Shown in pieces: positions 1-11,422 of a DNA stretch of 64,000 nt. A model generated the notes under the pieces. The model saw only the letters and a list, made by a program, of their open reading frames with translations, did not search any database and had not been told where the DNA came from. A program made the translations under genes and the position numbers. Where the stretch lies: positions 6,962,925-7,026,924 of the forward strand of contig NZ_CP077093.1 in the NCBI RefSeq assembly GCF_014268755.2, given 5' to 3'. The DNA is from Pseudomonas vanderleydeniana (GTDB lineage: Bacteria; Pseudomonadota; Gammaproteobacteria; Pseudomonadales; Pseudomonadaceae). Position 1 is the stretch's first letter; each line of letters opens with the position of its first letter.

Positions 1-2465
<2,465 letters not shown>

Positions 2466-2578
2466 GGCGCTACCCAAGAGGAACGATTGGCCCAAGATTA
2501 GGTGTAGTCGGCATAAATTCCGCTGACAATGAATGCCAGATTGGTAGACATTTAACGCCAGAATTCGGGAGGTCCAAC

Positions 2579-3241
2579 ATGACCAGGAAAATCGCGGTAA
2601 TCCTTTCCGGCTGCGGCGTGTACGACGGCGCCGAGGTCCAGGAGAGCGTGCTGACGCTGTTGCGTCTGGATCAGCGCGGTGCCCGGGTGCAGTGCTTCGC
2701 GCCGAACATCGCCCAGTTGCACGTGATCAACCACCTGACCGGCGAGCAGATGCCCGAGTCGCGCAATGTGCTGGTGGAGTCGGCACGCATCGCCCGCGGC
2801 CAGGTCCGCGACCTGCGCGAGGCCGATGTACGGGAGTTCGACGGACTGATCGTGCCCGGCGGTTTCGGGGCGGCGAAGAACCTTTCCAACTTTGCCGTCG
2901 AAGGCACTGGCTGCAGCGTACAGGCCGAAGTCCTGGCGTTGGCCGAGGCCTTCGCCGAAGCCGGCAAGCCGGTGGGGTTGATCTGCATCGCACCGGCGCT
3001 GGCGGCGAAGATCTACGGCCCGGGCGTGACCTGCACCATCGGCAACGATGCCGATACGGCCAAGGCATTGGGCAGGATGGGCGCCAACCACCAGGAATGC
3101 GCGGTGGATGACATCGTCGAGGACCCGGCGCGCAAGCTGGTGACGACCCCCGCCTACATGCTCGCCCAGTCGATTGGCGAAGCGGCGGCGGGCATCAACA
3201 AGCTGGTGGACCGGGTACTGGAACTGGCCCAGGAGGGCTAG
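2579..3241 (+). CDS. elbB: Isoprenoid biosynthesis glyoxalase ElbB
   Basis: ElbB is a DJ-1/PfpI-type protein of 220 residues; the E. coli enzyme has glyoxalase-like activity and has been linked by name to isoprenoid synthesis. The N terminus KIAVILSGCGVYDGAEVQE and the nucleophile region LICIAPALAAKI (~residue 135-147, with the cysteine) are hallmarks of the family. A near-perfect ribosome site (GGAGG, six bases before ATG) fixes the start. The stop codon region overlaps the convergent DUF188 gene by four bases. Confidence 0.93.
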   Translation: MTRKIAVILSGCGVYDGAEVQESVLTLLRLDQRGARVQCFAPNIAQLHVINHLTGEQMPESRNVLVESARIARGQVRDLREADVREFDGLIVPGGFGAAKNLSNFAVEGTGCSVQAEVLALAEAFAEAGKPVGLICIAPALAAKIYGPGVTCTIGNDADTAKALGRMGANHQECAVDDIVEDPARKLVTTPAYMLAQSIGEAAAGINKLVDRVLELAQEG

Positions 3242-3693
3242 GACGCGCGGGCGAGCCGCGTCAGGATCCGATCGAGCGAATTGGCGAACGCCTGTTTCTC
3301 GCGTTCGCCATAGGGCGCCTGGCCACCCCCGACCTGCCCCTGCTCACGCAGGTCGGTGAACAGGTTGCGCACCGCCAGCCGCTCGCCCATGTTCTGCTCG
3401 TCGAACGGCTTGCCCCGTGGATCGAGGGCCGCCACGCCCTTTTTCACCAGGCGGTCGGCCAGCGGCACGTCACTGCAGATCACCAGCTCACCCGGCACCG
3501 CATGCTCGACCAGATAGTCGTCGGCGGCATCCGGCCCGCTGGGTACCACGATCAGCTTGACGATGGCGAACGGTGGGCGGGGCTGCGGTTGCCCCGCCAC
3601 CAGCACCACCTCGAACTGCCGCTTGAGGGCGAACTTCACCACCAGGTCCCGGGCGATCCGCGGACAGGCGTCGGCATCGATCCACACGCGCAT
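3238..3693 (-). CDS. yaiI: YaiI/YqxD family protein (DUF188)
   Basis: This is a 151-residue cytoplasmic protein of the UPF0178/DUF188 family, which resembles a NYN/PIN-type nuclease fold but has no settled role. The N terminus MRVWIDADACPRIARDL with paired aspartates is diagnostic, as are SDVPLADRLVKKGV (~95-108) and the LDPRGKPFDE block. Its ATG lies two bases after the stop of the FTR1 permease gene, so the two are probably co-transcribed. Function is unknown. Confidence 0.9.
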   Translation of the reverse strand: MRVWIDADACPRIARDLVVKFALKRQFEVVLVAGQPQPRPPFAIVKLIVVPSGPDAADDYLVEHAVPGELVICSDVPLADRLVKKGVAALDPRGKPFDEQNMGERLAVRNLFTDLREQGQVGGGQAPYGEREKQAFANSLDRILTRLARAS

Positions 3694-3695
3694 GC

Positions 3696-5591
3696 TCAGG
3701 ACGCCTGCAACCGGCGTTTCTCCGCCAGCCGGCTACGGCCGTAGAGCACGATGATCGCCAGCAACGCGACGGCTTGAGCACCCAGCGAGTAGGCGTCGGC
3801 GTGAATCCCCAGCCACTCGAAGTCGAAGAACGCCACCGGCCGCGTACCGAAGATCCCGGCTTCCTGCAGCGCCTTGACGCCATGCCCGGCGAACACCACC
3901 GACAGGGCACAGAGCAACCCGGCGTTGATACCGAAGAACAGCGCCAGCGGCAGTTTCGCCGAACCGCGCAGAATCACCCAGGCCAGGCCGAACAGCAGCA
4001 CCAGCGCCGTCGCACCACCCGCCAGGACCGCGTTGTGCCCGGCAGGGCCGGCCTGCAGCCAGAGGGTTTCATAGAACAGGATCACTTCGAACAGTTCGCG
4101 ATACACCGAGAAGAACGCCAGCACGGCAAAACCGAAACGGCCGCCACCGCTGACCAGGCTGCTCTTGATGTAGTCCTGCCAGGCCGCGGCATGCCGACGG
4201 TCGTGCATCCACACGCCAAGCCAGAGCACCATCACACTGGCGAACAGCGCCGTGCAGCCCTCGAGCAGTTCACGCTGCGAGCCGCTGACGTCGATCACAT
4301 ACGCCGCCAGCGCCCAGGTACCCAGGCCGGCCAGCAAGGCCAGGCCCCAACCGATGTTGACGCTGCGCACCGCCGACTGCTGGCCGGTGTTGCGCAGGAA
4401 CGCGAGGATCGCCGCCAGCACCAGGATCGCTTCCAGGCCCTCGCGCAACAGGATCAACAGGCCGGAAATGAAGCTCAGCGACTGGCTCAGGCCATCGTTG
4501 CCGAGCAGCCCGGCGGACGCCTTGAGCTTGTCCTTGGCAATGCCCAGGCGTTGTTCCACCTGGTCCACCGGCAGGCCGTCCTGCAGGGACTGCCGGTAGG
4601 CCATCAGCGACTTCTCGGTGTCCTTGCGCACATTGGCGTCAACGTTATCCAGCGAGCTCTCGACCAGCTCGAAGCCTTCCAGGTAGGCCGCCACGGACAG
4701 GTCGTAGGCCTGCTCGCGGTCGCCGGCGCGATAGGCGGCCAGGCTCTTGTCCAGGGTCGTCGCGGTGTAGTCGAGCAGTTGCGACGGACCACGCTTGACC
4801 TGCGGCGGCTGGGCACGCTGGGCACGGAACAGCGCGGCGGCCTCGTCGCCCTCGGCAGCCTGGATTTCGCTCGGGGTCTGGCGAGCCAGGTCGGCGAGGT
4901 TGTAGGCCTTGTCGCTCTTGGCCACCGGCGCGGCGCTGAAGCTGGCGATATAGGTGGCCAGGTCCCAGCGCTGGCGCTCATCGAGCTGGTCGGCGAACGA
5001 CGGCATGTCCGTCCCTTCCACACCAAGGGTCAGGGTATTGTAGATCCCGTAGAGGCTCAGGCGGTCCAGTCGCGAAGCGTCACGCAGGTTGGCCGGTGGC
5101 GGTGTCATGCCACTGCCCGCCGGGCCGTCGCCCGCCCCGTTCTCGCCATGGCAGACCGAGCATTGCTGGGCGTACAGCGGTGCACCGCGGGCCGGATCCG
5201 GGGTAATGGCCGGCGCCTGGCTGACCTCGTAGGCCACCGCCAGCCTGGCGCCCAGCTGACGCGCCTGGCGGGCAACGACCGGGCCATCCTGGCGATCAGT
5301 GATGGACTGGCGCAGGTCGACCACACCCTGTTCCAGTTCCGCCCGCTCGGCACGGGCCGGCAGCGCGACGATCAGTTTCTGCAGCGCGGTGAGGAATTCC
5401 AGTTGCTCGTGGTACTCGGTTTCGTCGATAACCTTGCCATCCGCCACCGTCGCCGGGTAGTCCGCGCCGATGTAATCGATCAGGTGCAGGGCCTGTGGGG
5501 CGCCTTCCACCGTGTTCGCCAGCAGGTGGGTGCTGCATAGGGCGAACATCGGCAGCATCAGCCAGGCCAGGAAACGCGTGGGAACAATCAT
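3696..5591 (-). CDS. Cytochrome c / FTR1 family iron permease fusion
   Basis: This 631-residue membrane protein combines a periplasmic c-type cytochrome with an FTR1/EfeU-like ferric/ferrous iron permease. A signal peptide occupies residues 1-25. A CSVCHG heme motif lies near residue 148, with a later methionine-containing MPSF segment as possible axial ligand (~197). The C-terminal half (~370-620) holds about seven helices with the two REGLE-type iron-path motifs, LLREGLEAILV and YRELFEVILF. Fusion of the heme domain suggests that oxidation of Fe(II) is coupled to import, as in EfeUOB; this is inference. The same architecture is known in other Pseudomonas. It reads away from the lipoprotein locus. 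Confidence 0.9.
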   Translation of the reverse strand: MIVPTRFLAWLMLPMFALCSTHLLANTVEGAPQALHLIDYIGADYPATVADGKVIDETEYHEQLEFLTALQKLIVALPARAERAELEQGVVDLRQSITDRQDGPVVARQARQLGARLAVAYEVSQAPAITPDPARGAPLYAQQCSVCHGENGAGDGPAGSGMTPPPANLRDASRLDRLSLYGIYNTLTLGVEGTDMPSFADQLDERQRWDLATYIASFSAAPVAKSDKAYNLADLARQTPSEIQAAEGDEAAALFRAQRAQPPQVKRGPSQLLDYTATTLDKSLAAYRAGDREQAYDLSVAAYLEGFELVESSLDNVDANVRKDTEKSLMAYRQSLQDGLPVDQVEQRLGIAKDKLKASAGLLGNDGLSQSLSFISGLLILLREGLEAILVLAAILAFLRNTGQQSAVRSVNIGWGLALLAGLGTWALAAYVIDVSGSQRELLEGCTALFASVMVLWLGVWMHDRRHAAAWQDYIKSSLVSGGGRFGFAVLAFFSVYRELFEVILFYETLWLQAGPAGHNAVLAGGATALVLLFGLAWVILRGSAKLPLALFFGINAGLLCALSVVFAGHGVKALQEAGIFGTRPVAFFDFEWLGIHADAYSLGAQAVALLAIIVLYGRSRLAEKRRLQAS

Positions 5592-5716
5592 TGAAACGAC
5601 CTAAATGGAAATGCGAAGTAACATATTGTTCCCTCTCATCGCGCCTCACTCAAGGGTTGTGCGTGCAAAGGGACAAATAGCCGCTTCGAAAGCCTGCAAG
5701 GAAGACAGTAAAAACC

Positions 5717-7066
5717 ATGGTCTGGCGCCTGCTCACTCCCCTGCTGTTCTGCTGCCTGCTCGGCAGTTGCGCAATCTACCGCGACTACAACACCGAGATG
5801 CAGCTGACCAACGAACAGTTGAGCGCCGGCAACGTCGACCTGGCCCTGTACCTGCTCGAACGCCACAATCCCTGGGACGAGAAGGATCTGCTGTACTACC
5901 TGGAAAAAGGCGAGCTGCTGCGGGCCAAGGGCGACCTGGACGCCAGCCAGGCGGCCTGGCGGACGGCGGACCGCGCCGTGTTGGTGCGCGAGGACTCGAC
6001 GGACATCGACTACCTGAAGATCCTCGCCACCCTGGGCACCCTGGCGATCAACGACAAGGTCCGCCGCTACGACGGCTACGACTACGAAAAGGTCATGCTG
6101 ACCACCCAGATGGCTCTCAACCACCTGGCGCTGAATGACTTCGACGGGGCGCGCGTCGATATCAGGAAGACCCACGAACGTGAAACGCAGATCGCCGAAT
6201 TGCGGGACCAGGAGTACCTGCGCCTGGAGACCGAGGCGCGCAAGCAGGGCATCGACCTGCGCTACAAGAACCTGCAGGGTTATCCGGTGCAGATCCTCGA
6301 CGCGCCACAGGTGCTGGCACTGAAGAATGGCTACCAGAGTGCATTCAGCCATTACCTTTCCGGCTTCGTCTACGAGGCCTTGGGCGAGCGCGACCTGGCG
6401 GCGCCCGGTTATCGCCAGGCCATCGAGCTGCGGCCGAACACGGCATTTCTCGAACAGGCCCTGGCCAACCTTGGCAAACCACCGCAGGTGGCGGACGGCA
6501 GCGATGTGCTGATCATCATCCAGACCGGCCTGGCACCCGCGCGCAGCTCGGTACGCCTGCCCATCTCCGTGCCGATGAACGACGGCCAGACCATCACGTC
6601 CTTCGTGTCCTTCCCCATCCTGCTGCCGGACAACTCCACAGCCCGGCCCGGTTCCGTCAGCATCGACGGACGCAAACAACCGCTGACCCTGCTCAACAGC
6701 ATCAACGACATGTCCCTGCGTACCCTGCGCGATGACATGCCAGGCATCATTCAACGAACGCGCCTGCGTGCCAACGCCCATGCGCTGGTACAGGCCCAGT
6801 ACAACCAGAAACATCCGAAGGAAGCCAAGCAGATCGCCGACGCGCCCTTCGAACAGGCCGACACCCGGACCTGGCGCACCCTGCCGGACAACACGCTGGT
6901 CGCTCGCCTGCGACTGAAGCCAGGGCTGCACCAACTGCAGCTGTCCAAGGCCAGAACGATCGCGTTCAAGATCGACCAGCCGTTCCAGGTGATCGGCCTG
7001 CGCCTGATCGGCCAGCAAGCCTTCACCAGCGGCTACGCCACCCGATCAGAACAGGCGAAGCCCTGA
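5717..7066 (+). CDS. COG3014 family lipoprotein, first paralogue
   Basis: This is a 449-residue outer-membrane-type lipoprotein of the uncharacterised COG3014 family. The signal peptide ends in a lipobox-like LLGSC at ~residue 19. The N-terminal half looks like TPR-type helices: YLEKGELLRAKGDL and FSHYLSGFVYEALGERDLA occur in repeat-like spacing. The C-terminal half is beta-rich, with a SVRLPISVPM stretch and a DTRTWRTLPD motif near 390. The gene just downstream is a close paralogue, and many segments match (VRRYDGYDYEKVMLTTQ against VRRYEGYDYEKVMLTTQ). A 384-base gap with its own promoter separates them, so this copy may be a separate unit. Function is unknown. Confidence 0.82.
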   Translation: MVWRLLTPLLFCCLLGSCAIYRDYNTEMQLTNEQLSAGNVDLALYLLERHNPWDEKDLLYYLEKGELLRAKGDLDASQAAWRTADRAVLVREDSTDIDYLKILATLGTLAINDKVRRYDGYDYEKVMLTTQMALNHLALNDFDGARVDIRKTHERETQIAELRDQEYLRLETEARKQGIDLRYKNLQGYPVQILDAPQVLALKNGYQSAFSHYLSGFVYEALGERDLAAPGYRQAIELRPNTAFLEQALANLGKPPQVADGSDVLIIIQTGLAPARSSVRLPISVPMNDGQTITSFVSFPILLPDNSTARPGSVSIDGRKQPLTLLNSINDMSLRTLRDDMPGIIQRTRLRANAHALVQAQYNQKHPKEAKQIADAPFEQADTRTWRTLPDNTLVARLRLKPGLHQLQLSKARTIAFKIDQPFQVIGLRLIGQQAFTSGYATRSEQAKP

Positions 7067-7450
7067 AGCGTCGGATCCAGGGGTGGGAAACCCACCCGCC
7101 GTGTGTGGCAGTTGCGCCGTACCTGACAATTCCCCGGATCGGTCCGGCCAAGACAGATGCGGACTCCTACGCGATCTTCCTCTCCCGACACGTCGACGCC
7201 GAAACTCACGCGCATTTACCGTAATTGGGTACTGCATCTCTCGACGCTGCGATGAGCCACTAAATGGGAGCAAAAAGCTATTACATCGCCAGCAGTCGCT
7301 GCCTATAATGCCGCGCCGGTGTTATGGGCAAACGCAATAAAAGCTCCTCTTTTAATGAGGAATTGTCAGGGTGACCTTCCCCTGCCAATGGGTTCTTCCA
7401 GCCAGGCCCGCCCTCCGGCTGCTTTTTCATCATCAGGGAAGATGTCGCTC
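7067..7450. other. Intergenic region between the two COG3014 paralogues
   Basis: No protein of recognisable family is encoded here. The stretch holds the sigma-70-type promoter listed separately and a roughly 135-base leader before the second paralogue. A longer reading frame starts at an ATG inside the leader (7319) and joins the second paralogue in frame, but the added residues carry no signal sequence. I treat it as untranslated. No REP element is present. Confidence 0.5.
7281..7309 (+). promoter_or_regulatory. Sigma-70-type promoter of the second COG3014 gene
   Basis: A TTACAT -35 hexamer and a perfect TATAAT -10 hexamer are separated by exactly 17 bases. Transcription should start near 7316, leaving a leader of about 135 bases. 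It is one of the best sigma-70 matches in the window and suggests strong constitutive expression of the lipoprotein operon. Confidence 0.7.
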
Positions 7451-8848
7451 ATGACACCCAGCACCCGTCTTTTTATCGCCCTTGGGGCCGTGGCACTGCT
7501 GTCCGGCTGCTCGGTGTTCCGCAACTACGACAGTGAACTGGCGCAGACCAACCAGCAACTGGCCTCCGGCAATGTCGACGCGGCGCTGTCGCTGCTGGAG
7601 AAGAACAACACCGGCGAAGACCGCGACCTGCTGTACTACTTCGAGAAGGGTGAGCTGCTGCGCGCCAAGGGCGACATCGCCGGCAGCCAGCTGGCCTGGG
7701 GCAGCGCCGACCAGGTGGTTGGCCAGTGGGAGGATGCGGTCAAGCTCGACTACGCCAAGTACGCCGCCCAGTTCGGCAGTTTCCTGGTCAACGACAAGGT
7801 CCGCCGCTACGAAGGCTACGACTACGAAAAGGTCATGCTGACCACCCAGATGGCCCTGAACTTCCTCGCCACCAACGACTTCGAGAGCGCCCGCACCGCG
7901 ATCAAGAAGACCCACGAGCGTGAAGCCGTGATCGCCGAGCTGCGCGACAAGGAGTACCTCAAGCGCGAAGAGGAAGCCGACAAGCAAGGCATCAAGACCC
8001 AGTACAAGGACCTCAAGGGCTACCCGGTGGCCAGCCTCGACGCCCCTGAAGTGGTCAGCCTGAAGAACAGCTACCAGAGCGCCTTCAGCCACTACCTTGC
8101 CGGTTATGTCTATGAAGCACTGGGCGAGAAGGACCTGGCCGCGCCGGGCTATCGCCAGGCAGCCGAGCTGCGCCCCAACACCCCACTGCTCGAGCAGGCC
8201 CTGGTCAACCTCGACAAGCCGGCCGGCAAGGACGATGACAGCGACATCCTGATCGTCGTGCAAAGCGGCCTGGCACCCGCCCGCGACTCGATCCGCATCC
8301 CGCTGCCGCTGCTGATCTCCGACAACGTGGTCATCACCCCACTGTCGTTCCCGATCATCAAGGCCGACACCTCCACGCCGGGCTTCAGCCAGATCGGCGT
8401 CGATGGCCAGGCGGTCAACCTGACCGCCCTCAACAGCACCACCGCCATGTCCAGCCGCGCCCTGCGCGACGACATGCCGGGCATCATCCTGCGCACCAGC
8501 GTACGAGCCATCAGCCGCGGCATCGCCCAGAAGAACCTGAACAAGGTCAACCCGATGGCGGGCCTGGCCGTGGGCCTCACCTCCGCCGTGCTCGAAGGTG
8601 CCGACACCCGCACCTGGCGCACCCTGCCGGACACCACCCAGGTGGTCCGCCTGCGTCTGAAAAAGGGCGAGCACCAGGTGTCGCTGCCTAGCGCGGTCGG
8701 TGGCTCGCTGGTCAAGATCAACGTCGATCGGCACTACCAGGTCATCAGCCTGCGGGCCATCGGCAACCAGGTGTTCACCAGCGGCCTGGCGGCCCAACGG
8801 ATCCCGAGCGGCAACCCGACCGCCGTCGCCAGCATCAAACAACCTTGA
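7451..8848 (+). CDS. COG3014 family lipoprotein, second paralogue
   Basis: This 465-residue lipoprotein is paralogous to the preceding COG3014 gene along nearly its full length. The lipobox is LLSGC (~residue 20). The start MTPSTRLFIALG was chosen because a GGGAAG ribosome site lies nine bases before it; an ATG three codons upstream sits too close to that site. The N-terminal half has TPR-like helices and the C-terminal half a beta-rich domain with the DTRTWRTLPD motif. It heads a run of four genes in the same direction (YcfL-like, LpoB-like, periplasmic LpoB-like) with gaps of 3-41 bases. Context suggests a role in peptidoglycan synthase regulation or outer-membrane maintenance. Confidence 0.83.
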   Translation: MTPSTRLFIALGAVALLSGCSVFRNYDSELAQTNQQLASGNVDAALSLLEKNNTGEDRDLLYYFEKGELLRAKGDIAGSQLAWGSADQVVGQWEDAVKLDYAKYAAQFGSFLVNDKVRRYEGYDYEKVMLTTQMALNFLATNDFESARTAIKKTHEREAVIAELRDKEYLKREEEADKQGIKTQYKDLKGYPVASLDAPEVVSLKNSYQSAFSHYLAGYVYEALGEKDLAAPGYRQAAELRPNTPLLEQALVNLDKPAGKDDDSDILIVVQSGLAPARDSIRIPLPLLISDNVVITPLSFPIIKADTSTPGFSQIGVDGQAVNLTALNSTTAMSSRALRDDMPGIILRTSVRAISRGIAQKNLNKVNPMAGLAVGLTSAVLEGADTRTWRTLPDTTQVVRLRLKKGEHQVSLPSAVGGSLVKINVDRHYQVISLRAIGNQVFTSGLAAQRIPSGNPTAVASIKQP

Positions 8849-8865
8849 GAACGGAGTCTTCTTCC

Positions 8866-9240
8866 ATGCGTTTCAAACTGACCGCTGTCGTTGCCCTGGC
8901 CCTGCTGGCCGGTTGTGCAACCCCTCCGCCACCACCGGCACCGGGTAGCGCCGCGAGCAAGATCGTCGCCATGGGCGAAATGGAGGACATCCAGGTGGGT
9001 GCCATCCGCGTCGCCCGGGAAAACGGCTTCCTGACCGTCAAGGTGCAGCTGAGCAACACGCGCACCAAGAACAAGATGATGTATTACCGCTTTGCCTGGC
9101 TGGGCAACGACGGCTTCCCGGTCGCCGATGAGGAAACCTGGAAGACCCTGAGCCTGTATGGTGCCCAGAGCACCTTCCTGCCGGCCATTGCCCCGACGCC
9201 GAAGGCCGTCGACTTCCGCCTGGAAGTCAAGACGCCTTGA
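8866..9240 (+). CDS. ycfL: YcfL-like lipoprotein
   Basis: This is a small lipoprotein of 124 residues. A signal peptide with lipobox LLAGC is followed by a proline-rich linker (TPPPPPAP) and one beta-sandwich domain resembling YcfL/DUF1425, including the block YYRFAWLGNDGF (~residue 73-84). The ATG before RFKLTAVVALALLAGC was chosen over an upstream frame opening inside the preceding gene's tail. In enterobacteria ycfL lies immediately upstream of lpoB, and the same order is seen here. The role of YcfL is not known. Confidence 0.8.
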   Translation: MRFKLTAVVALALLAGCATPPPPPAPGSAASKIVAMGEMEDIQVGAIRVARENGFLTVKVQLSNTRTKNKMMYYRFAWLGNDGFPVADEETWKTLSLYGAQSTFLPAIAPTPKAVDFRLEVKTP

Positions 9241-9281
9241 TGTGAAGCCACCCCTTGCGCCCCTTTGAAGAGAACCTCTCC

Positions 9282-9872
9282 ATGTTTGCACGTTTTTCGC
9301 TCCTCGCCGTCGTCGCCCTGCTGGCCAGCGGCTGCGCCCAGAACACCTCGCCGGTCCTCGGCGGCAAGAACATCAGCTACGGTGATACCAAGGCTGTCGA
9401 GCTGGTCACCAACGAGTTCGGCTCCACCGACCTGCAGATGATCGCCGAGTCCATGACCCGCTCCCTGGCCCAGTCCGGCGTGCTGCAGGGCCGCCCGGTG
9501 GTCCAGGTCTACGATGTGAAGAACAAGACCAGCGAGTACATCGACACCCGCGAGATCACCACCTCGATCAAGACCCAGCTGATGAAGTCCGGCACCGCCC
9601 GTTTCGCCAGCGACAACACCGAGATGCAGAGCCAGGTCGACCAGCTCAAGCTGCAGAACCAGAGCGGCCTGTACAAGAAGAGCACCATCAGCAAGACCGG
9701 CAACATGATCGCCGCCAAGTACCGCCTGGAAGGCTCGATCAGCTCGATCGTCAAGCGCAGCAGCGACTACAAGGACGTGTTCTACAAGTTCAGCCTGCAA
9801 CTGATCGACGTCGAAAGCGGCCTGGCCGAATGGATGGACGAGAAAGAGATCCGCAAAACCACGGAGCGTTAA
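9282..9872 (+). CDS. lpoB: LpoB-like penicillin-binding protein activator lipoprotein
   Basis: This 196-residue outer-membrane lipoprotein belongs to the LpoB/PF13036 family. E. coli LpoB crosses the periplasm to stimulate the synthase PBP1B. A signal peptide ends in LLASGC. The motif YGDTKAVELVTNEFGSTDL (~31-49) and the C-terminal YKFSLQLIDVESGLAEWMDEKEIRK are typical. The linker after the lipid-anchored cysteine is much shorter than the long disordered linker of E. coli LpoB. Pseudomonas PBP1b is known to use LpoP, so the true partner here is uncertain. The start is ATG; an upstream TTG lies outside the signal peptide. Confidence 0.83.
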   Translation: MFARFSLLAVVALLASGCAQNTSPVLGGKNISYGDTKAVELVTNEFGSTDLQMIAESMTRSLAQSGVLQGRPVVQVYDVKNKTSEYIDTREITTSIKTQLMKSGTARFASDNTEMQSQVDQLKLQNQSGLYKKSTISKTGNMIAAKYRLEGSISSIVKRSSDYKDVFYKFSLQLIDVESGLAEWMDEKEIRKTTER

Positions 9873-9875
9873 GCA

Positions 9876-10622
9876 ATGCGAGCATGGATTGGCATTATCG
9901 GCCTGGCCTGGGCCTTTGGCGTACAGGCTGCGCCGAAGGTCGCAGTGGCCGACCTGGCCTATCAGGCACAGGTGGAGCAGTACATTCGTAGCGTTTCGGC
10001 CCGCGCCAACTACCAGCAGGGCTACTACGGCGCCTCTGGTGCCGCGAGCTACGACGAGTATGAAAGCCGCAGCAGCTATATCGAGCAGGGCGAACTGCGC
10101 AAGTTCACCGGCGACATCAAGGGCGAGATCCTGCGCAGCGGCATGTTCCAGCTGGTCCAGGGCACACCCTACACGTCCAACTCCAAGGGCGACGTCTACG
10201 ACGTCATCAAGCGGATCAAGGCCGGCAACTTCAAGGGTGCCGACTACGTGCTGTTCGGTACCGTCTCGGACATCGACTTCACCCAGGACATCAACGAACT
10301 GGCCAACACCAACAGCTACTCGGCGGTGCTGGGCCTGACCCTGGTGGGTGACTTCAGCCTGATCAACACCCGGACCTACCAGATCACCTCGGCGTTCACC
10401 GCCATGGGTGAAGGGCAGGACACCAAGCTGGTCAACAGCCGGGATATCCGCGTGTCGCTGAACCGTCCGCGGGTGGTACGTGATGTCTCGAAGTCCCTGG
10501 GCGAGGATGTCGCACGGCAACTGAGCATGCAGCTCGGTGGTCCGGACATGTACCCGGACCAGCGCCCGCCCCTGCAGCGCAACAACCTGCCACCGGATGA
10601 GCCGGCCAGGGTTCTGCAGTAA
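9876..10622 (+). CDS. Periplasmic LpoB/CsgG-like protein, last gene of the lipoprotein operon
   Basis: This 248-residue protein starts three bases after the LpoB-like gene. A cleavable signal peptide ends VQAAPK, with no lipobox cysteine, so it should be soluble in the periplasm. The body has the CsgG/LpoB-like pattern FTGDIKGEILRSGMFQLV (~residue 75-92), ADYVLFGTVSDIDF (~123-136) and RTYQITSAFTAMGEGQ. A proline-rich tail ends the protein. It may be a paralogue or partner of the LpoB-like lipoprotein, forming a mixed complex; this is inference. A strong terminator follows directly. Confidence 0.72.
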   Translation: MRAWIGIIGLAWAFGVQAAPKVAVADLAYQAQVEQYIRSVSARANYQQGYYGASGAASYDEYESRSSYIEQGELRKFTGDIKGEILRSGMFQLVQGTPYTSNSKGDVYDVIKRIKAGNFKGADYVLFGTVSDIDFTQDINELANTNSYSAVLGLTLVGDFSLINTRTYQITSAFTAMGEGQDTKLVNSRDIRVSLNRPRVVRDVSKSLGEDVARQLSMQLGGPDMYPDQRPPLQRNNLPPDEPARVLQ

Positions 10623-10633
10623 TTCCAGGCGGC

Positions 10634-10667
10634 ACAAAAAAGGCGACCCCAGTGGTCGCCTTTTTTT
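10634..10667. terminator. Rho-independent terminator between convergent genes
   Basis: A seven-base perfect GC stem (GGCGACC/GGTCGCC, five-base loop) is followed by seven T on the top strand and preceded by six A. It can therefore serve both the lipoprotein operon and the facing LysE-type gene. Confidence 0.9.
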
Positions 10668-10683
10668 CTGCTCGTGTCCTGCC

Positions 10684-11316
10684 TCAGGTCGTGGCCTTGT
10701 GCAGGGTTGCCAGGAAGCCCGCCGCACCGACGAACAAGCCGGCAAAGGTACGGTTCATCCGGCGCTGTTGCCGAGGCGTGCGCAGCAGGCGCAGGACCTT
10801 GGCCGCCAGGCCCGTGTAGCCGGCCATGACGATCATGTCGACACCGATCATGGTGACACCCAGGATCAGGTACTGATGCACCAGCGGCGCATGCGGGTCG
10901 ATGAATTGCGGCAGTACCGCGAGCATGAACACCAGGGCCTTGGGGTTGCTGACGTTGACCAGGAAGCCGCGGAACATCAGGGTCAGCGGCTTGCCGACCG
11001 GGCGGATCGTCGCCTCTTCAGCCATGTCGCTGGGCAGCGCGCGCCATTGCTTGACCGCGAGATAGACCAGGTAGATCACACCGAACCACTTGATGGCATA
11101 GAAAGCGGTGGAAGACGCCGCCAGGATCGCACCAACGCCAGCCGCGATCACCGCAATCTGCGCCGCCAGGCCCAGTTGCAGGCCGAGGGCGTTCCAATAG
11201 CCGCGCAGGAAGCCGTACTGCAAGCCACTGGACATCGAGGCGATGGCACCCGCGCCCGGAGACAGGCTGATCACCCAGCATGCCGCAAAAAAGGCCAACC
11301 ATGTCTCAAGCAGCAT
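10684..11316 (-). CDS. LysE/RhtB family amino-acid exporter
   Basis: This is a 210-residue inner-membrane exporter of the LysE/LeuE superfamily, which removes excess amino acids or derivatives. The signature SPGAGAIASMSSGLQYGF (~residue 19-36) corresponds to the usual SPGP motif near the first helix. About six hydrophobic segments follow, with FRGFLVNVSNPKALVF (~113-128) as the second family block. I chose the ATG in MLLETWLAFFAA because a GAGG site lies just upstream and the length fits. Longer frames upstream lack a signal. The substrate is unknown. Confidence 0.87.
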   Translation of the reverse strand: MLLETWLAFFAACWVISLSPGAGAIASMSSGLQYGFLRGYWNALGLQLGLAAQIAVIAAGVGAILAASSTAFYAIKWFGVIYLVYLAVKQWRALPSDMAEEATIRPVGKPLTLMFRGFLVNVSNPKALVFMLAVLPQFIDPHAPLVHQYLILGVTMIGVDMIVMAGYTGLAAKVLRLLRTPRQQRRMNRTFAGLFVGAAGFLATLHKATT

Positions 11317-11422
11317 CACGCACCTCGGATAAACGCTGTAACAAACCTCTAAGCTAATCCGAAGGCGTGAACTTGACCACCGTTTTCTTGAGCGGCCGAC
11401 AACCGCGGCAGCGGCGTGTCCG

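Noticed and set aside
3774..5540. 588-residue open frame opposite the iron permease
   Set aside because: Gln/Arg/His-rich with no domain; the lower strand encodes the heme-FTR1 protein with intact motifs.
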